Shown one piece after another: positions 1 through 10,501 of a stretch of 64,000 nt of DNA; position 1 is the first letter of the stretch, and every line of letters begins with the position of its first letter. This DNA comes from Gammaproteobacteria bacterium (GTDB lineage Bacteria; Pseudomonadota; Gammaproteobacteria; Pseudomonadales; Pseudomonadaceae). The translations under genes were made by a program, and so were the position numbers. The notes under the pieces were generated by a model that worked only from the letters and a program-made list of their open reading frames with translations, had not been told where the DNA came from and did no database searches. The stretch lies in the NCBI GenBank assembly GCA_023475025.1, contig JAMCWB010000051.1:1-64000 (forward strand), written 5' to 3'.

Positions 1-1
1 C

Positions 2-3000
2 AGACACCGTACGCATTACCGCTTTGACAAGCCCGTTTCCGTGTCGCCGCACCTGGTGCGCTTGCGCCCGGCGCCGCACTGCCGCACCCCGGTCGAGGCC
101 TACAGCCTCAAGGTCAGTGGTGGTGAGTATTTCATCAACTGGCAGCAGGACCCCTTTGGCAACCATGTTGCACGCCTGGTGTTTCCGGAAAAGATCGATC
201 ATCTGCATATCGATGTCGAACTGATCGCGCCCATGACGGTGGTCAATCCCTTTGATTTTTTTGTCGAAGACTATGCCGAAGCCTTTCCTTTCAGCTACCC
301 GAAGGCGCTGAAGAAAGAACTGCACCCCTATCTGGAGGTCACTGAATCCGGCCCCTTGCTGAAAAAATGGTTGCAACAGGTCAAGCGTGAGCCGCAGGGT
401 ATCGCGACCTTTCTGGTCGAGCTGAACCAGCGGGTGCAAAACGACATCAAGTACCTGATCCGTATGGAGCCCGGGGTACAGAGCGCGGAAGAAACCCTGC
501 AGCTGGCTCAGGGCAGCTGTCGTGATTCCGCCTGGCTGCTGGTGCAGATTTTTCGCCATCTCGGGCTCGCAGCCCGCTTTGTATCGGGTTACCTCATCCA
601 GTTGACCGCTGACGTCAAGGCGCTGGATGGGCCTTCAGGTACCGAGGTTGACTTTACCGACCTGCACGCCTGGACCGAGGTGTTCATTCCCGGTGCGGGC
701 TGGATCGGGCTGGACCCGACCTCAGGCCTGTTTGCCGGGGAAGGGCACTTGCCGCTGGCGGCCACTCCGGACCCAAGCAGTGCCGCGCCCATTACCGGTG
801 CGACCGAGCCCTGCGAGGTCGAGTTCGATGTGCATATGTCGGTTGAACGGGTGCATGAAGATCCGCGCGTAACCCTGCCCTATACCCGTGACCAGTGGCA
901 GCAGATCGATCAACTCGGCGACCGGATCGATGCCCAGCTGGAGGCGCTCGATGTGCGCTTGACCATGGGTGGCGAGCCCACTTTTGTTGCCATCGATGAT
1001 ATGGACGCACCAGAATGGAACATCGACGCCCAGGGTCCGACCAAACGCAAGCTGTCTGAACAACTCCTGCAGCGCTTGCGCCCGCATTACGCCCCCGGCT
1101 CGCTGATCCATTACCAGCAGGGCAAGTGGTACCCGGGTGAGCCGCTGCCACGCTGGGCACTGGCCTGTTATTGGCGCCATGATGGTGAGCCGGTGTGGCA
1201 TGACGACCAATGGCTGGCCAACATCGAACAGGATTACGGCTTCAAGGAAGCCGAGGCCAGGCGTTTTGCCGCCGAACTGGTCAAGCGACTTGGCGTGTCT
1301 GAGCGCTGCCTGATTCCCTGCTATGAAGATGGCTATTATTACCTGTGGCAAGAGCGCAACGAACCCATAGACGTTGACCTCAAGGGTGAAGATCTGGGCG
1401 ATGATGCCAACCGCCATCGACTGGCGCGTCTGCTGGAGCGGGGGCTGGATCGCGAAGTCGGCCTGGCCTTGCCGCTGGCGCGCACGGACAAGGACGATGG
1501 CTGGCAATCTGGCGAGTGGCCGCTGCGCCGCGAGCATCTCTATCTGGTGCCGGGTGATTCACCCATGGGCCTGCGCCTGCCGCTGTCAGCCTTGCCGCTG
1601 AAGCGGCGGGAAGAGCCGCAGCCGCGCTCACTGTTCGATAACCCGCCAGCGCTGCCCGACGTCCATGGCGAAGTGGCCAGTCGTTACAGCCTGACACCGG
1701 CACCGGGTCTATCGGGTGTTGGTCTGCATGTGCTGGCAAAGGGGCAGGAGTGGCAGGAGCAGACAGCGGATATTACCCCGCCGGAGATCATTGCTACCGC
1801 GCTCTGTGTCGAACCCCGCGACGGTAAACTCTTTGTCTTCCTGCCGCCCACCGGCAAGCTGGAAGATTTTCTTGAGCTGATTGCAGCGGTTGAGCAAAGC
1901 GCTGCCGCCCTGACAATGCCGGTGTGTGTCGAGGGTTACCCGCCACCCAGTGATCCGCGCATGGAGAAGTTCATGATCACGCCGGACCCCGGGGTGATCG
2001 AGGTTAACGTCATGCCGGCGCGCAGCTGGCGCGATCTGGAGCGCAACACCCGGATTCTCTACGAAGAAGCGCGCCAGACCCGGCTGGGTACCGAGAAGTT
2101 CATGCTTGATGGTCGCCATACCGGCACCGGGGGTGGCAACCACGTCACCCTGGGTGGGCCGACACCGGCGGACTCTCCCTTCCTGCGCCGGCCCGATCTA
2201 CTCGCCAGTCTGCTGACATTCTGGCAGCACCACCCGAGCCTGTCCTATCTGTTCTCCGGCTTGTTTGTCGGCCCGACCAGTCAGGCACCGCGGGTCGATG
2301 AGGCCCGCAATGAAGCCCTTTACGAGCTGGAGATCGCGCTGTCGCAGATGCCCGCAGGTGAAGTGCCCCAGCCCTGGCTGGTCGATCGTCTGCTGCGCCA
2401 TTTGCTCACTGATATCACCGGCAATACCCATCGCGCCGAATTCTGTATCGACAAGCTGTATTCGCCGGATACCGCCACCGGCCGCCTCGGGCTGCTGGAG
2501 CTACGCGGCTTCGAGATGCCGCCGCATGCGGAAATGAGCCTGATGCAGCAGCTGCTCATCCGCGCCCTGGTGGCGCGTTTCTGGGCCAAGCCCTATCGCC
2601 AGCCGCTGACCCGCTGGGGTACTGCGCTGCATGATCGCTGGATGATGCCGCATTTTCTCTGGCGTGATCTGGTTGAGGTGATCGAGGACTTGCGCAGTCA
2701 TGGTTTTGCGTTTTCAGCGGAATGGTTCCGCCCGCATCTGGAATTCCGTTTTCCGCAGTTGGGTGAGGTGCAATACGATGGCGTCAGCATCAAGCTGCAG
2801 CAGGCGATTGAACCCTGGCATGTGCTGGGTGAAGAGAGCAGCGGCGGGGGCACGGCGCGTTATGTCGACTCCTCGGTCGAGCGCTTGCAGGTCAAGGTGC
2901 AGGATTTCAATGCCGCCCGGCACATGCTGACCTGCAATGGATTCAAGGTGCCGCTGCAATCTACCGGTGTGCCTGGCGAGGCTGTGGCAGCGGTACGCTA

Positions 3001-3310
3001 CCGGGCCTGGCAACCCTCGTCGGCGCTGCATCCGATGATTCCGATGCAGGCACCGCTGGTGTTTGATCTGGTGGATCGCTGGAACGAGCGTTCCCTGGGT
3101 GGCTGTACTTATCATGTGGTGCATCCGGCGGGGCGTAATTTCGAGCATTTCCCGATCAATGCCAACGAGGCCGAGTCCCGGCGCATGGCGCGTTTCTGGT
3201 CCTATGGGCATACGCAGGGGCCGATGCAACGCATTGCCCAGGCGCCGGGGCAGGAATACCCGCATACACTGGATTTACGCCGCGCCGGGGTACCGCCAAC
3301 TGGTTTATAA
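2..3310 (+). CDS. Transglutaminase-like DUF2126 protein (5' end outside window)
   Basis: The reading frame is open to the left edge and the residues before the first internal GTG (position 41) already fit the family's N-terminus, so the true start lies upstream; 1102 residues are visible. The N-terminal part is a bacterial transglutaminase-type cysteine peptidase fold: Cys173 in GSCRDSAW, His222 in LHAWTEV and Asp238 in GLDPTSG form the expected triad. From about residue 290 to the end is the DUF2126 region (motifs MGGEPTFV and [12 protein letters not shown]). It opens a three-gene cluster with a circularly permuted ATP-grasp/alpha-E protein and a second, shorter transglutaminase. Family knowledge from comparative genomics predicts a peptide ligation or tagging role; substrate and product are unknown. 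Identification is firm, function is inference. Confidence 0.9.
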   Translation, partial: RHRTHYRFDKPVSVSPHLVRLRPAPHCRTPVEAYSLKVSGGEYFINWQQDPFGNHVARLVFPEKIDHLHIDVELIAPMTVVNPFDFFVEDYAEAFPFSYPKALKKELHPYLEVTESGPLLKKWLQQVKREPQGIATFLVELNQRVQNDIKYLIRMEPGVQSAEETLQLAQGSCRDSAWLLVQIFRHLGLAARFVSGYLIQLTADVKALDGPSGTEVDFTDLHAWTEVFIPGAGWIGLDPTSGLFAGEGHLPLAATPDPSSAAPITGATEPCEVEFDVHMSVERVHEDPRVTLPYTRDQWQQIDQLGDRIDAQLEALDVRLTMGGEPTFVAIDDMDAPEWNIDAQGPTKRKLSEQLLQRLRPHYAPGSLIHYQQGKWYPGEPLPRWALACYWRHDGEPVWHDDQWLANIEQDYGFKEAEARRFAAELVKRLGVSERCLIPCYEDGYYYLWQERNEPIDVDLKGEDLGDDANRHRLARLLERGLDREVGLALPLARTDKDDGWQSGEWPLRREHLYLVPGDSPMGLRLPLSALPLKRREEPQPRSLFDNPPALPDVHGEVASRYSLTPAPGLSGVGLHVLAKGQEWQEQTADITPPEIIATALCVEPRDGKLFVFLPPTGKLEDFLELIAAVEQSAAALTMPVCVEGYPPPSDPRMEKFMITPDPGVIEVNVMPARSWRDLERNTRILYEEARQTRLGTEKFMLDGRHTGTGGGNHVTLGGPTPADSPFLRRPDLLASLLTFWQHHPSLSYLFSGLFVGPTSQAPRVDEARNEALYELEIALSQMPAGEVPQPWLVDRLLRHLLTDITGNTHRAEFCIDKLYSPDTATGRLGLLELRGFEMPPHAEMSLMQQLLIRALVARFWAKPYRQPLTRWGTALHDRWMMPHFLWRDLVEVIEDLRSHGFAFSAEWFRPHLEFRFPQLGEVQYDGVSIKLQQAIEPWHVLGEESSGGGTARYVDSSVERLQVKVQDFNAARHMLTCNGFKVPLQSTGVPGEAVAAVRYRAWQPSSALHPMIPMQAPLVFDLVDRWNERSLGGCTYHVVHPAGRNFEHFPINANEAESRRMARFWSYGHTQGPMQRIAQAPGQEYPHTLDLRRAGVPPTGL

Positions 3311-3365
3311 TGCGCTTTTGTCATCACTGGGCGGGCTGCTGTAGGGCAGCTCGCGGGTAATCTCT

Positions 3366-5966
3366 ATGCAGCACAGCAGCATCGCTCCAACCGCTATCCA
3401 GTCGTTGCTGGACGGCTTGCCCGCGGCCACACAGTTCAGTGAGGTACAGGACAGCAACGGCCAGCTGCGTGCCCATTGGCAGCAGCTGCTGGATGAGTTT
3501 GCCCAGCTGGGCCCAGAGACCCTCGCTCTGCGTTCGGAAGAAGCGCAGAACCTGCTGCATGAAAACGGCGTGACCTTCAATCCCTACGAGGACCATCCGG
3601 GCCAGCTGCGTTCCTGGCAACTGGACTGCCTGCCCTTTGTCATCAGTACGCCGGAGTGGGACAGCCTGCAGGCGGGCTTGACCCAGCGCAGCCGCCTGCT
3701 TGAGCACCTGGTGGATGACCTCTATGGCGAACGCCGGGTGAGCCGTGAGGGCCTGTTACCCCCGGAACTGGTGTACACCCACCCGGGTTTCCTGTTTGCT
3801 GCCGCCGATGAGCAGCAGGAGCAGGAGCGGCCGCGGTTGAGCCGGCATGGCATTGATCTGACCCGCGATGCCAGTGGCCAGTGGCAGGTACTCGGCGACT
3901 GGACCCAGTCACCGGCGGGCGCCGGCTATGCCCTGGAGAACCGTATCACCCTGGCGCGAGCCTTGCCGGGCGTTTACCGCGATGCACCGATCAAGCGTCT
4001 GGCCGGCTTTCTGCAAGCCGAGCATCGTTGCCTGGCCGCGTTGGCCAACGGGCAAAAGGAAAATCCCAGCATTGTACTGTTGTCGCCGGGGCCAGGTAGC
4101 CCGGGGTATTTCGAGCATGCCTGGCTGGCCAATTACATGAACTTCTCGCTGGTCGAAGGCGCCGATCTGGTGGTGCGCGGCGGCCAGGTGCAGATGCGCA
4201 CCCTGGGTGGCTTGAGCCAGGTGGATGTCATTGTGCGCATGATCAACGACCCCTGGTGCGATCCACTGGAATTACGTCCGGATTCCCTGCTCGGTGTGCC
4301 GGGGCTGTTACAGGCGGTGCGTAATGGCGAAGTACGTATTGCCAATGCGCTGGGTACCGGTGTGCTGGAGCATCCGGCGCTGGCGGTATTCCTGCCGGCG
4401 CTGTGCCAGCGCCTGCTGGGTGAAACCTTGCTGTTGCCGTGCCGGGATACTCGCTGGTGCGGTGATGCCCTGGCGCGCAATGAAGTGCTGCATGACCTGG
4501 AGAGCTGGGTGCTGCGCGACATCAGCCAACCCGGGGTCAGCCTGTATCCAGACCAACTGGATTCCACGGCCATCCAGCATCTGCGCCTGGATCTGGAGCG
4601 CCGGCCGCACTTGTTTACTGCCCAGCGGCCACTGGACACGGCGGTAACAGCGGGCTTCAATCCGCATACCCGCCGCCTGGAAGCCCAGCATACGACCCTG
4701 CGTTGCTTCACCCTGGTAGAACCGGATGATCTTGAGAAACCCGTCGGTCAGCGCAACTACCGGGTGATGCCCGGTGGTCTGGCCTGGGTAGGGGAGCCGG
4801 GCTCACCCTTGATGCAGAGCCGCACGGTCAAGGATGTCTGGGTGATGGCGCCGGTACCGCAGCCGCATATCAGCTTGCTGCGCCAGGCGCAGGGCCCGAT
4901 CGTGGTGACCCGGGATGGCAAGGACCTGCCCTGTCGGGTTGCCGAAAGTTTGTTCTGGATGGGACGCTATGGCGAACGCCTGGATACCCGGTCCAGATTG
5001 TTACGCGAGTCCCTTGCCCGTCTGTTGCAGGAAGATCGGCTGGAAGCGGGCGTACACATTCTGCCCGACCTGTTGACCGCGCTGGAAATTCCGGTCGATG
5101 CCGAGAGTGGATTGCCGACGGATATCGATGAGGAAGACCTGCCGATTGCCAATCAGCGCTTTTCGCGGGATTACATTGCTTTTCGCGATCGCTTGCTGCA
5201 GCTGTTCAATGATGATCAGCCGGATGGGCTGCCTGAGCTGTTTGGCCATTTTGTGCGCAACAGCCGCTCGGTCCGCGACCACCTGGGTGATGATACCTGG
5301 CGCGCCATCAACGGCATGCGCCAGCGTTTCAATAACCTGTCGCGCACGCGGGGCATCGTCGTCGGGCAGCGTCACCTGGAAGCCATGGTGCTGGATCTGG
5401 CGGCCTTTTTCGGCCTGTGCAATGAAACCATGCCGCACCACTATGGCTGGCGTTTTCTCGACATCGGGCGCTTTATTGAACGCACCCTGAGCAGCCTCGA
5501 ATTGCTCAAGCTGGCCTTGTTGACCGCCAAGCAACCGGGTATTCCGTTGTGGGAAGTGGTGCTGGCGACCACGGATAACTTCACTGTCTACCGCCGGCGT
5601 TATCGCTCACAGCTGCACCCTTCGGCGATTCTTGATCTGCTGCTGTTTGATGAGGCCAACCCGCGTTCGGTGGGCTATATGCTCAAGCGTCTGGCGCGGC
5701 AGATAGAGCGCTTGCCCAGCCCGGGTAGCTCACCCTACCGCAACCTGGAAACCCGGCTGATCATTGAGGCCAGCAGCAGCCTGCACCTGGTAGATATCAA
5801 TACCCTGGGCGATCTGGAGCACTCGGCAGAGGCACGTGCCGCACTGACGGATCTGCTTGACCGCTTGATCCGGCCCATGGCCGAGCTGTCCAATGCGGTA
5901 TCCCACAGTCACTTCAGTCATGTCGAGCTGCCGCGACAGCTGGTCACCATGCAATACGGTAATTGA
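3366..5966 (+). CDS. Circularly permuted ATP-grasp / alpha-E fusion protein
   Basis: An 866-residue protein. The N-terminal half (about residues 20-480) matches the circularly permuted type-2 ATP-grasp family (DUF404/DUF407): LSPGPGSPGYFEHAWLANY and the RMINDPWCDPLELRPDS stretch are typical. From about residue 525 the alpha-E (DUF403) helical domain begins with AESLFWMGRYGERLDTRSRL. In many bacteria the two halves are separate genes; here they are fused. ATP-grasp enzymes couple ATP hydrolysis to carboxylate-amine bond formation, so with the flanking transglutaminases this is a predicted peptide or amide synthase. It starts 55 bases after the upstream gene and ends just before the next transglutaminase ATG, so the three genes are probably co-transcribed. 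The natural product or target is not known. Confidence 0.9.
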   Translation: MQHSSIAPTAIQSLLDGLPAATQFSEVQDSNGQLRAHWQQLLDEFAQLGPETLALRSEEAQNLLHENGVTFNPYEDHPGQLRSWQLDCLPFVISTPEWDSLQAGLTQRSRLLEHLVDDLYGERRVSREGLLPPELVYTHPGFLFAAADEQQEQERPRLSRHGIDLTRDASGQWQVLGDWTQSPAGAGYALENRITLARALPGVYRDAPIKRLAGFLQAEHRCLAALANGQKENPSIVLLSPGPGSPGYFEHAWLANYMNFSLVEGADLVVRGGQVQMRTLGGLSQVDVIVRMINDPWCDPLELRPDSLLGVPGLLQAVRNGEVRIANALGTGVLEHPALAVFLPALCQRLLGETLLLPCRDTRWCGDALARNEVLHDLESWVLRDISQPGVSLYPDQLDSTAIQHLRLDLERRPHLFTAQRPLDTAVTAGFNPHTRRLEAQHTTLRCFTLVEPDDLEKPVGQRNYRVMPGGLAWVGEPGSPLMQSRTVKDVWVMAPVPQPHISLLRQAQGPIVVTRDGKDLPCRVAESLFWMGRYGERLDTRSRLLRESLARLLQEDRLEAGVHILPDLLTALEIPVDAESGLPTDIDEEDLPIANQRFSRDYIAFRDRLLQLFNDDQPDGLPELFGHFVRNSRSVRDHLGDDTWRAINGMRQRFNNLSRTRGIVVGQRHLEAMVLDLAAFFGLCNETMPHHYGWRFLDIGRFIERTLSSLELLKLALLTAKQPGIPLWEVVLATTDNFTVYRRRYRSQLHPSAILDLLLFDEANPRSVGYMLKRLARQIERLPSPGSSPYRNLETRLIIEASSSLHLVDINTLGDLEHSAEARAALTDLLDRLIRPMAELSNAVSHSHFSHVELPRQLVTMQYGN

Positions 5967-5968
5967 GC

Positions 5969-6886
5969 ATGAAATATCAGTTGCGCCATACCACTCGCTA
6001 CGACTACAGCGGCCAGGTCAGCCTGAGCCATAACGAAGCGCGTATGTTGCCGCGTGAGCTGCCCTGGCAATGGGTCGGCGAGACCCGGGTAAGCATCGAC
6101 CCGGCGCCGGTGCGTCAACGCGAACGAACCGATTTTTTCGGCAACCGGGTGGTGTATTTTTCGCTTGAGCAGCTGCACAGCAATTTGCAGGTAACCCTGA
6201 CCTGCGAAGTCGAAACCCGGCAACGCCCCAGCCAGGATATTTTTGCCAGCATACCCTGGGAGGATGCCGTACAGGCCCTGCGGCAGGATCTGGCCTACAG
6301 CAATGCCGACACCCTGGAAGCCCGTCTGTTTGCGCTGGATTCCGCCTTTGTGCAGCAGCACGACAGCCTGCTCAATTATGCCCGGCAGAGCTTTACCCCG
6401 GGCTGCAATCTGGTGGATGCCGTCTGCGCCCTGAATCAGCAGATTTTCAACGACTTTACCTATGATCCGGACTTCACCACGGTAGCGACACCGGTTGATG
6501 AGGTGCTCGCCAACCGCCGTGGGGTCTGTCAGGATTTTGCCCATCTGGCTATTGGCTGCCTGCGCTCACTGGGCCTGGCCGCGCGCTATGTCAGCGGCTA
6601 CATGGAAACCCTGCCGCCACCCGGCCAGGAAAAGCTGCTGGGGGCGGACGCGACCCATGCCTGGCTGGCGGTGTATGTGCCCGGTTGGGGCTGGCTGGAA
6701 ATTGACCCGACCAATGGCTGCCTGCCGGACGAGCGCTACATCATTCTGGGTTGGGGCAGGGACTTTGCGGATGTCACACCGCTGAAAGGGGTGATGACCG
6801 GAGGTGGCGAGCACGAGCTGACGGTTGCGGTCGATGTCATTCCCGGCCCGACCGAAGATAACGACCGGCTACTCTTTAGCCAATAA
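5969..6886 (+). CDS. Transglutaminase family protein
   Basis: A 305-residue transglutaminase-like protein with a bacterial transglutaminase N-terminal beta domain (MKYQLRHTTRYDYSG) and core motifs holding Cys187 (GVCQDFAHLA), His230 (THAWLAVY) and Asp246 (EIDPTNG). The ATG at 5969 lies two bases after the stop of the ATP-grasp/alpha-E gene; a TTG at 5963 is also in frame but would overlap that stop and adds only two residues. It closes the cluster that begins with the DUF2126 transglutaminase. Proteins of this type are usually treated as thiol peptidases or amide-bond-forming enzymes acting with the ATP-grasp partner. No signal peptide is visible, so a cytoplasmic site is likely. Confidence 0.9.
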   Translation: MKYQLRHTTRYDYSGQVSLSHNEARMLPRELPWQWVGETRVSIDPAPVRQRERTDFFGNRVVYFSLEQLHSNLQVTLTCEVETRQRPSQDIFASIPWEDAVQALRQDLAYSNADTLEARLFALDSAFVQQHDSLLNYARQSFTPGCNLVDAVCALNQQIFNDFTYDPDFTTVATPVDEVLANRRGVCQDFAHLAIGCLRSLGLAARYVSGYMETLPPPGQEKLLGADATHAWLAVYVPGWGWLEIDPTNGCLPDERYIILGWGRDFADVTPLKGVMTGGGEHELTVAVDVIPGPTEDNDRLLFSQ

Positions 6887-6925
6887 ACACCTGCTAAGAA
6901 GCCAGTGGTAGCGATGTGGCTCGGC

Positions 6926-8395
6926 TTATTGCCGGGCCACATCGGTAGCGGTGCGCCGGTGCACATCCTGGAGCACCAGGTCCAGCGCCTGTCGGCTGCC
7001 GCCGGCGGCGCCATGATTGACAATGGCGGTTACCGCCCAGCTCTTGCCGTTGCCATCCCGGGTTATCCCGGCAATGGCACGCACATTGCGCAGTGAGCCG
7101 GTCTTGATATGGGCCTCACCGACCAGAGGCGTGTTATGCAAGCGCCGACGCATGGTGCCGTCCATCGCCGCCAGCGGCATGGATGAAATAAATTCGGCGG
7201 CGAAGGGGCTTTGCCAGGCAGCTTCGAGCATCAAGGCCATATCCCTTGCGCTCATGCGTTCAATACGTGACAAGCCGGAACCGTTGTCAATAACCAGGCC
7301 AGTGGGCTGTATGCCCTTGCCAACCAGCCAGTTCTCGATAACCCGCACGGCGGCCTTATGATCATCTGTATCCGAAGCGTTGCGGTGCTCACGGCCAATG
7401 GTCAGCAACAATTGCCGCGCCATGGTGTTGTTGCTGAACTTGTTGATATCCCGTACCACGCTGACCAGATCCGGCGAGGTGTTACGTGCCAGGCGTCGGG
7501 CGCCGGAGGGCAGGGTGCCGATACGGTTGTTGCCGGTAATCTTGCCGCCCATCTCGTGCCAGGTTGTGCGCACCAGACTGGCCGTGTAGGTGGCTGCATC
7601 CAGCGCCGAGAAATAGCGTTGGGCACTGCAGCCCTGGTGCAGGGAGCCGGTCAAACTCAAGGTGGCGTGGGAGCCATGATCATTCAGGTTATAGGTGACG
7701 TTCGGCCAGGGGCAGCTGCTGACCGGCGGCAGCTTGCGCAGCTGATTATCAATACGGATTTCAGGCAGTGCAGGCTCCAGATGGGTGCGAACGCCATCTG
7801 CCTCGGCGAAGGTGCTGAGGTTGAATAGTTTGAGATTGCTGATCAGCGGATCGGGTTCGACCAGATAGGGTCGGCTGTCATCATTACCATCATCCGGGAA
7901 CGGGATGGCATCTGCCGGCATGCGAATGTCAGCGGGCTGCAGTACCAGATCACCGCGTACTTCAACCACGCCGTTGGCACGCAGCTCACGCAGCAGAAGC
8001 CAGATTCGCTCCTGGGTCAACTTGGGATCACCGCCCGTACGGAAAATCAGGTCGCCCTGCAGCACGCCATTGCTGATCTCGCCATTGCTGAACAGTTCGC
8101 TGTGCCACTGATAGTCCGGGCCGAGCAATTCGAGTGCGGCATAGGTGGTCAGCAGCTTCATGGTCGATGCCGGGTTGACCGCCTGCTCAGCATTGACGAA
8201 CTGGGCAACGCCCTGGCCTTCCAGCGGGATGATGGCCAGCGACATGGCATTGCTGGGGATTTGCGCGTTACTCAGTGCCTGATTGACCGTAGCCGGTAAA
8301 TTCAGTGGGCGGGTATCGGCGCTCAGACTGATGCTGAGTAACAGCAGACCGGCAGCAGGCAACAGACAACGTAACAGGGTGCGGTAAACAGGCAT
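6926..8395 (-). CDS. dacB: D-alanyl-D-alanine carboxypeptidase/endopeptidase (PBP4 family)
   Basis: A 489-residue penicillin-binding protein of the S13 peptidase family that trims or hydrolyses peptidoglycan cross-links in the periplasm. The three active-site motifs are visible: SxxK as STMK near residue 60, SxN as SNN in KFSNNTMARQ, and KTG in HIKTGSL. The N-terminus (PVYRTLLRCLLPAAGLLLLSISLSA) is a Sec signal peptide. The ATG at 8395 is chosen because GGAG lies nine bases upstream; the longer TTG at 8410 would contain that Shine-Dalgarno. The gene converges with the transglutaminase gene and is followed upstream, on the same strand, by the Cache-domain gene. Confidence 0.92.
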   Translation of the reverse strand: MPVYRTLLRCLLPAAGLLLLSISLSADTRPLNLPATVNQALSNAQIPSNAMSLAIIPLEGQGVAQFVNAEQAVNPASTMKLLTTYAALELLGPDYQWHSELFSNGEISNGVLQGDLIFRTGGDPKLTQERIWLLLRELRANGVVEVRGDLVLQPADIRMPADAIPFPDDGNDDSRPYLVEPDPLISNLKLFNLSTFAEADGVRTHLEPALPEIRIDNQLRKLPPVSSCPWPNVTYNLNDHGSHATLSLTGSLHQGCSAQRYFSALDAATYTASLVRTTWHEMGGKITGNNRIGTLPSGARRLARNTSPDLVSVVRDINKFSNNTMARQLLLTIGREHRNASDTDDHKAAVRVIENWLVGKGIQPTGLVIDNGSGLSRIERMSARDMALMLEAAWQSPFAAEFISSMPLAAMDGTMRRRLHNTPLVGEAHIKTGSLRNVRAIAGITRDGNGKSWAVTAIVNHGAAGGSRQALDLVLQDVHRRTATDVARQ

Positions 8396-8429
8396 TCCAG
8401 GCGGCTCCAATGCAGCGCTTATAGCCTGA

Positions 8430-9581
8430 TCATAGCCTAGACGTTGTACCCTGGCTATGCTGGATACGAGAACGCATGAGCAAAAAGCTCAGCGGTAACA
8501 CCACCAGGCTGAAGAGCAGAATCATGATCACACTTTCCCGGCGAATCCGGTAGGCATCTGCCAGCAGCTCATCCTCGGGAACCACCAGCGCCAGGTAGGT
8601 ATCAGGTGCTCCGGTGACATCCAGTTGTTGCTGCAAGACCCGCCATTGGCGGCCTTCCAGGCGCAGGCTGGTTTGCCGTTCGATGCTGTAGCCGTCATGT
8701 GACAGGGCAGCCAGCAAGGTACTGCCCAATTCATTAAAGTGGCGCAAGCGGCCGGGATCACCCTGATGCAAGCCATTCAAGCGGCGCGGATCATGGTAGG
8801 CGATGACAGTACCGTCATTGGCATAGAGTAAACGTTCGCTGGAAGGCGTTATCTGGATATCGGCCAGGCTGCGTGATAGCTGGGTAAGGGTCAGGTCTGC
8901 GCCCAGCACGGCTGCGGCACCGGCCTGACGGGCGAGGGTGGTGCCGTATTCATTGGTGGAAAAGAACACATAGGGCGTAGTGATGATCTGACTCTCGTTG
9001 GTACGTGCCTGCTGGTACCAGGGACGAGCTCTGGGATCAAAGCCGTCAAACCCGGGCTGCCGACTGGTCAGGGTTTGCAGCTCGCTGTCCAGAAATACGT
9101 GATCGACACGCGGTGGTTGCTGCTGAGCGCTGATATGCCAAGCCATCCACAGTGCGCTGTCAGGTCCCTGAAATCGTTCGCGAATGCTGTCGGAGCGCAG
9201 CGGGCGCAGCATCAGGTAATCGCCATTGTTCCAGCCTATATACAGCGAATTCAGCTGCGGGATATCGGTCAATACCCGCGCCATACGGGGCAGGTGAGTC
9301 AGCCGTTGCTCGAGGTTGTCAGTGGCAACCAGTGGATCCAGCGCCAGCAGGTTGAGAGCCTGGCGCGGCGGCAGGTAAGTCTGGTTCAGTGTGCCTTGTA
9401 CCCGCTCGCTGATATGTTCGAACAGGGTGTCGCCTGCGGCGAGAATGCTGCGACTGTGCTGGTGGTACTGCAAGGCTGCCAGGCTGATACCGGCGAGCGT
9501 GACGATAAAGGCAGTAAGCAGCATCAAGGGCCAAAACACCGTCGGCTGGCTGTGCTGCGGGATGACAGGCTCATCGACCAT
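8430..9581 (-). CDS. Membrane-anchored Cache-domain sensor without output domain
   Basis: A 383-residue protein with one N-terminal membrane helix (about residues 14-36), a large periplasmic region and a second helix near the C-terminus (IMILLFSLVVLPLSFLLM), leaving only about 15 cytoplasmic residues. The periplasmic part resembles a double Cache domain: FDPRARPWYQQA, followed by ITTPYVFFSTNEYGTTLARQ and VLGADLTLTQLS, is the usual pattern. Cache domains normally feed chemoreceptors, kinases or cyclases, but no HAMP, GGDEF, kinase or cyclase follows in any frame before the next gene. It may act with a separate partner or be a truncated receptor. Domain call good; role unknown. Confidence 0.75.
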   Translation of the reverse strand: MVDEPVIPQHSQPTVFWPLMLLTAFIVTLAGISLAALQYHQHSRSILAAGDTLFEHISERVQGTLNQTYLPPRQALNLLALDPLVATDNLEQRLTHLPRMARVLTDIPQLNSLYIGWNNGDYLMLRPLRSDSIRERFQGPDSALWMAWHISAQQQPPRVDHVFLDSELQTLTSRQPGFDGFDPRARPWYQQARTNESQIITTPYVFFSTNEYGTTLARQAGAAAVLGADLTLTQLSRSLADIQITPSSERLLYANDGTVIAYHDPRRLNGLHQGDPGRLRHFNELGSTLLAALSHDGYSIERQTSLRLEGRQWRVLQQQLDVTGAPDTYLALVVPEDELLADAYRIRRESVIMILLFSLVVLPLSFLLMRSRIQHSQGTTSRL

Positions 9582-9696
9582 GTGCAGTGAAATCCACTTT
9601 CAAGGGTGTTGGGTCAGCTGCCGGATCGGCAGCTGTGTTCCATTCACTATAGACCACAAGTGCGCGGCAGAGAGGACCTTACCGGGACGAAGCAGA

Positions 9697-10494
9697 CTAG
9701 CTGGCGATGGGCAGGCGGAAGAAGTCGTGTGCTGTGGCGCTGGTGTGCGCTGCCAGGTCTTCAATGGATTCATTCCGGCAGTCAGCCAGAACGCGCCCAA
9801 CCTCGGTAATGAAGGCAGGTTCATTGCGCCGGTTTTTGGGTTTCGGGGACAGGCTGCGCGGCAATAGCCAGGGCGCATCGGTTTCGATCATCAGGCGGCC
9901 ACGGGGAATATCGCTGACCAGAGGATGCAAGTGCTGCCCACGGCGTTCATCACAGATCCAGCCGGTAATGCCGATATGCAGATCCAGATCAAGATAGGCG
10001 TAGAGGGCTTCGCGCCCGGCAGTAAAGCAATGCACTACGGCAGCCGGCAAGCGATCACGGTAGGCTTTAAGGATGTCGATCAGGGTATCATCGGCGTCCC
10101 GTTCGTGCAGGAAAACCGGCAACTGAAGTTCAACTGCTAGCTCAAGTTGATCCTCTAATGCTTTGATTTGCTTGGGTCTTGGCGAGAAGTCACGGTTAAA
10201 ATCGAGGCCGCATTCACCGATAACACGCACGGCTGGATTGCTGGCCAGCTGACGCAGCTGCGTCTGGCTGTCGGCATGCCAGTCACGCGCCGAATGGGGA
10301 TGCATGCCAGCTGTGGCAAACAGGCGCTGCGGATCAGACTGGCAGAGCCGGAAAACCTCACCGGCCTGCTCCAGGCTGGTGGTGGTCAGCAGCATATGGC
10401 TGATACCGGCGTCCCAGCCCCGCTGCAACACGGCCTCGCGATCTTCTGCAAAGGCCTTGTCAGTCAGGTTGACGCCAATATCAATCCACTGCAT
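9697..10494 (-). CDS. tatD: TatD family metal-dependent hydrolase
   Basis: A 265-residue TIM-barrel hydrolase of the TatD family, which act as metal-dependent 3'-5' exonucleases. The N-terminus reads [11 protein letters not shown], the form found in TatD itself rather than the DTHxH of the YcfH/YjjV branch; [41 protein letters not shown] and [10 protein letters not shown] follow in order with the expected metal ligands. The ATG at 10494 has a GAGG upstream and lies seven bases after the stop of the DEAD-box helicase gene on the same strand, so the two form an operon. The longer in-frame extension (to 10548) overlaps the helicase and lacks family similarity. Confidence 0.92.
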   Translation of the reverse strand: MQWIDIGVNLTDKAFAEDREAVLQRGWDAGISHMLLTTTSLEQAGEVFRLCQSDPQRLFATAGMHPHSARDWHADSQTQLRQLASNPAVRVIGECGLDFNRDFSPRPKQIKALEDQLELAVELQLPVFLHERDADDTLIDILKAYRDRLPAAVVHCFTAGREALYAYLDLDLHIGITGWICDERRGQHLHPLVSDIPRGRLMIETDAPWLLPRSLSPKPKNRRNEPAFITEVGRVLADCRNESIEDLAAHTSATAHDFFRLPIAS

Positions 10495-10501
10495 GCCAAC
10501 C

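Noticed and set aside
722-1537. Minus-strand ORF of 271 codons
   Set aside because: Antisense to the DUF2126 gene; no motif and no ribosome-binding site.
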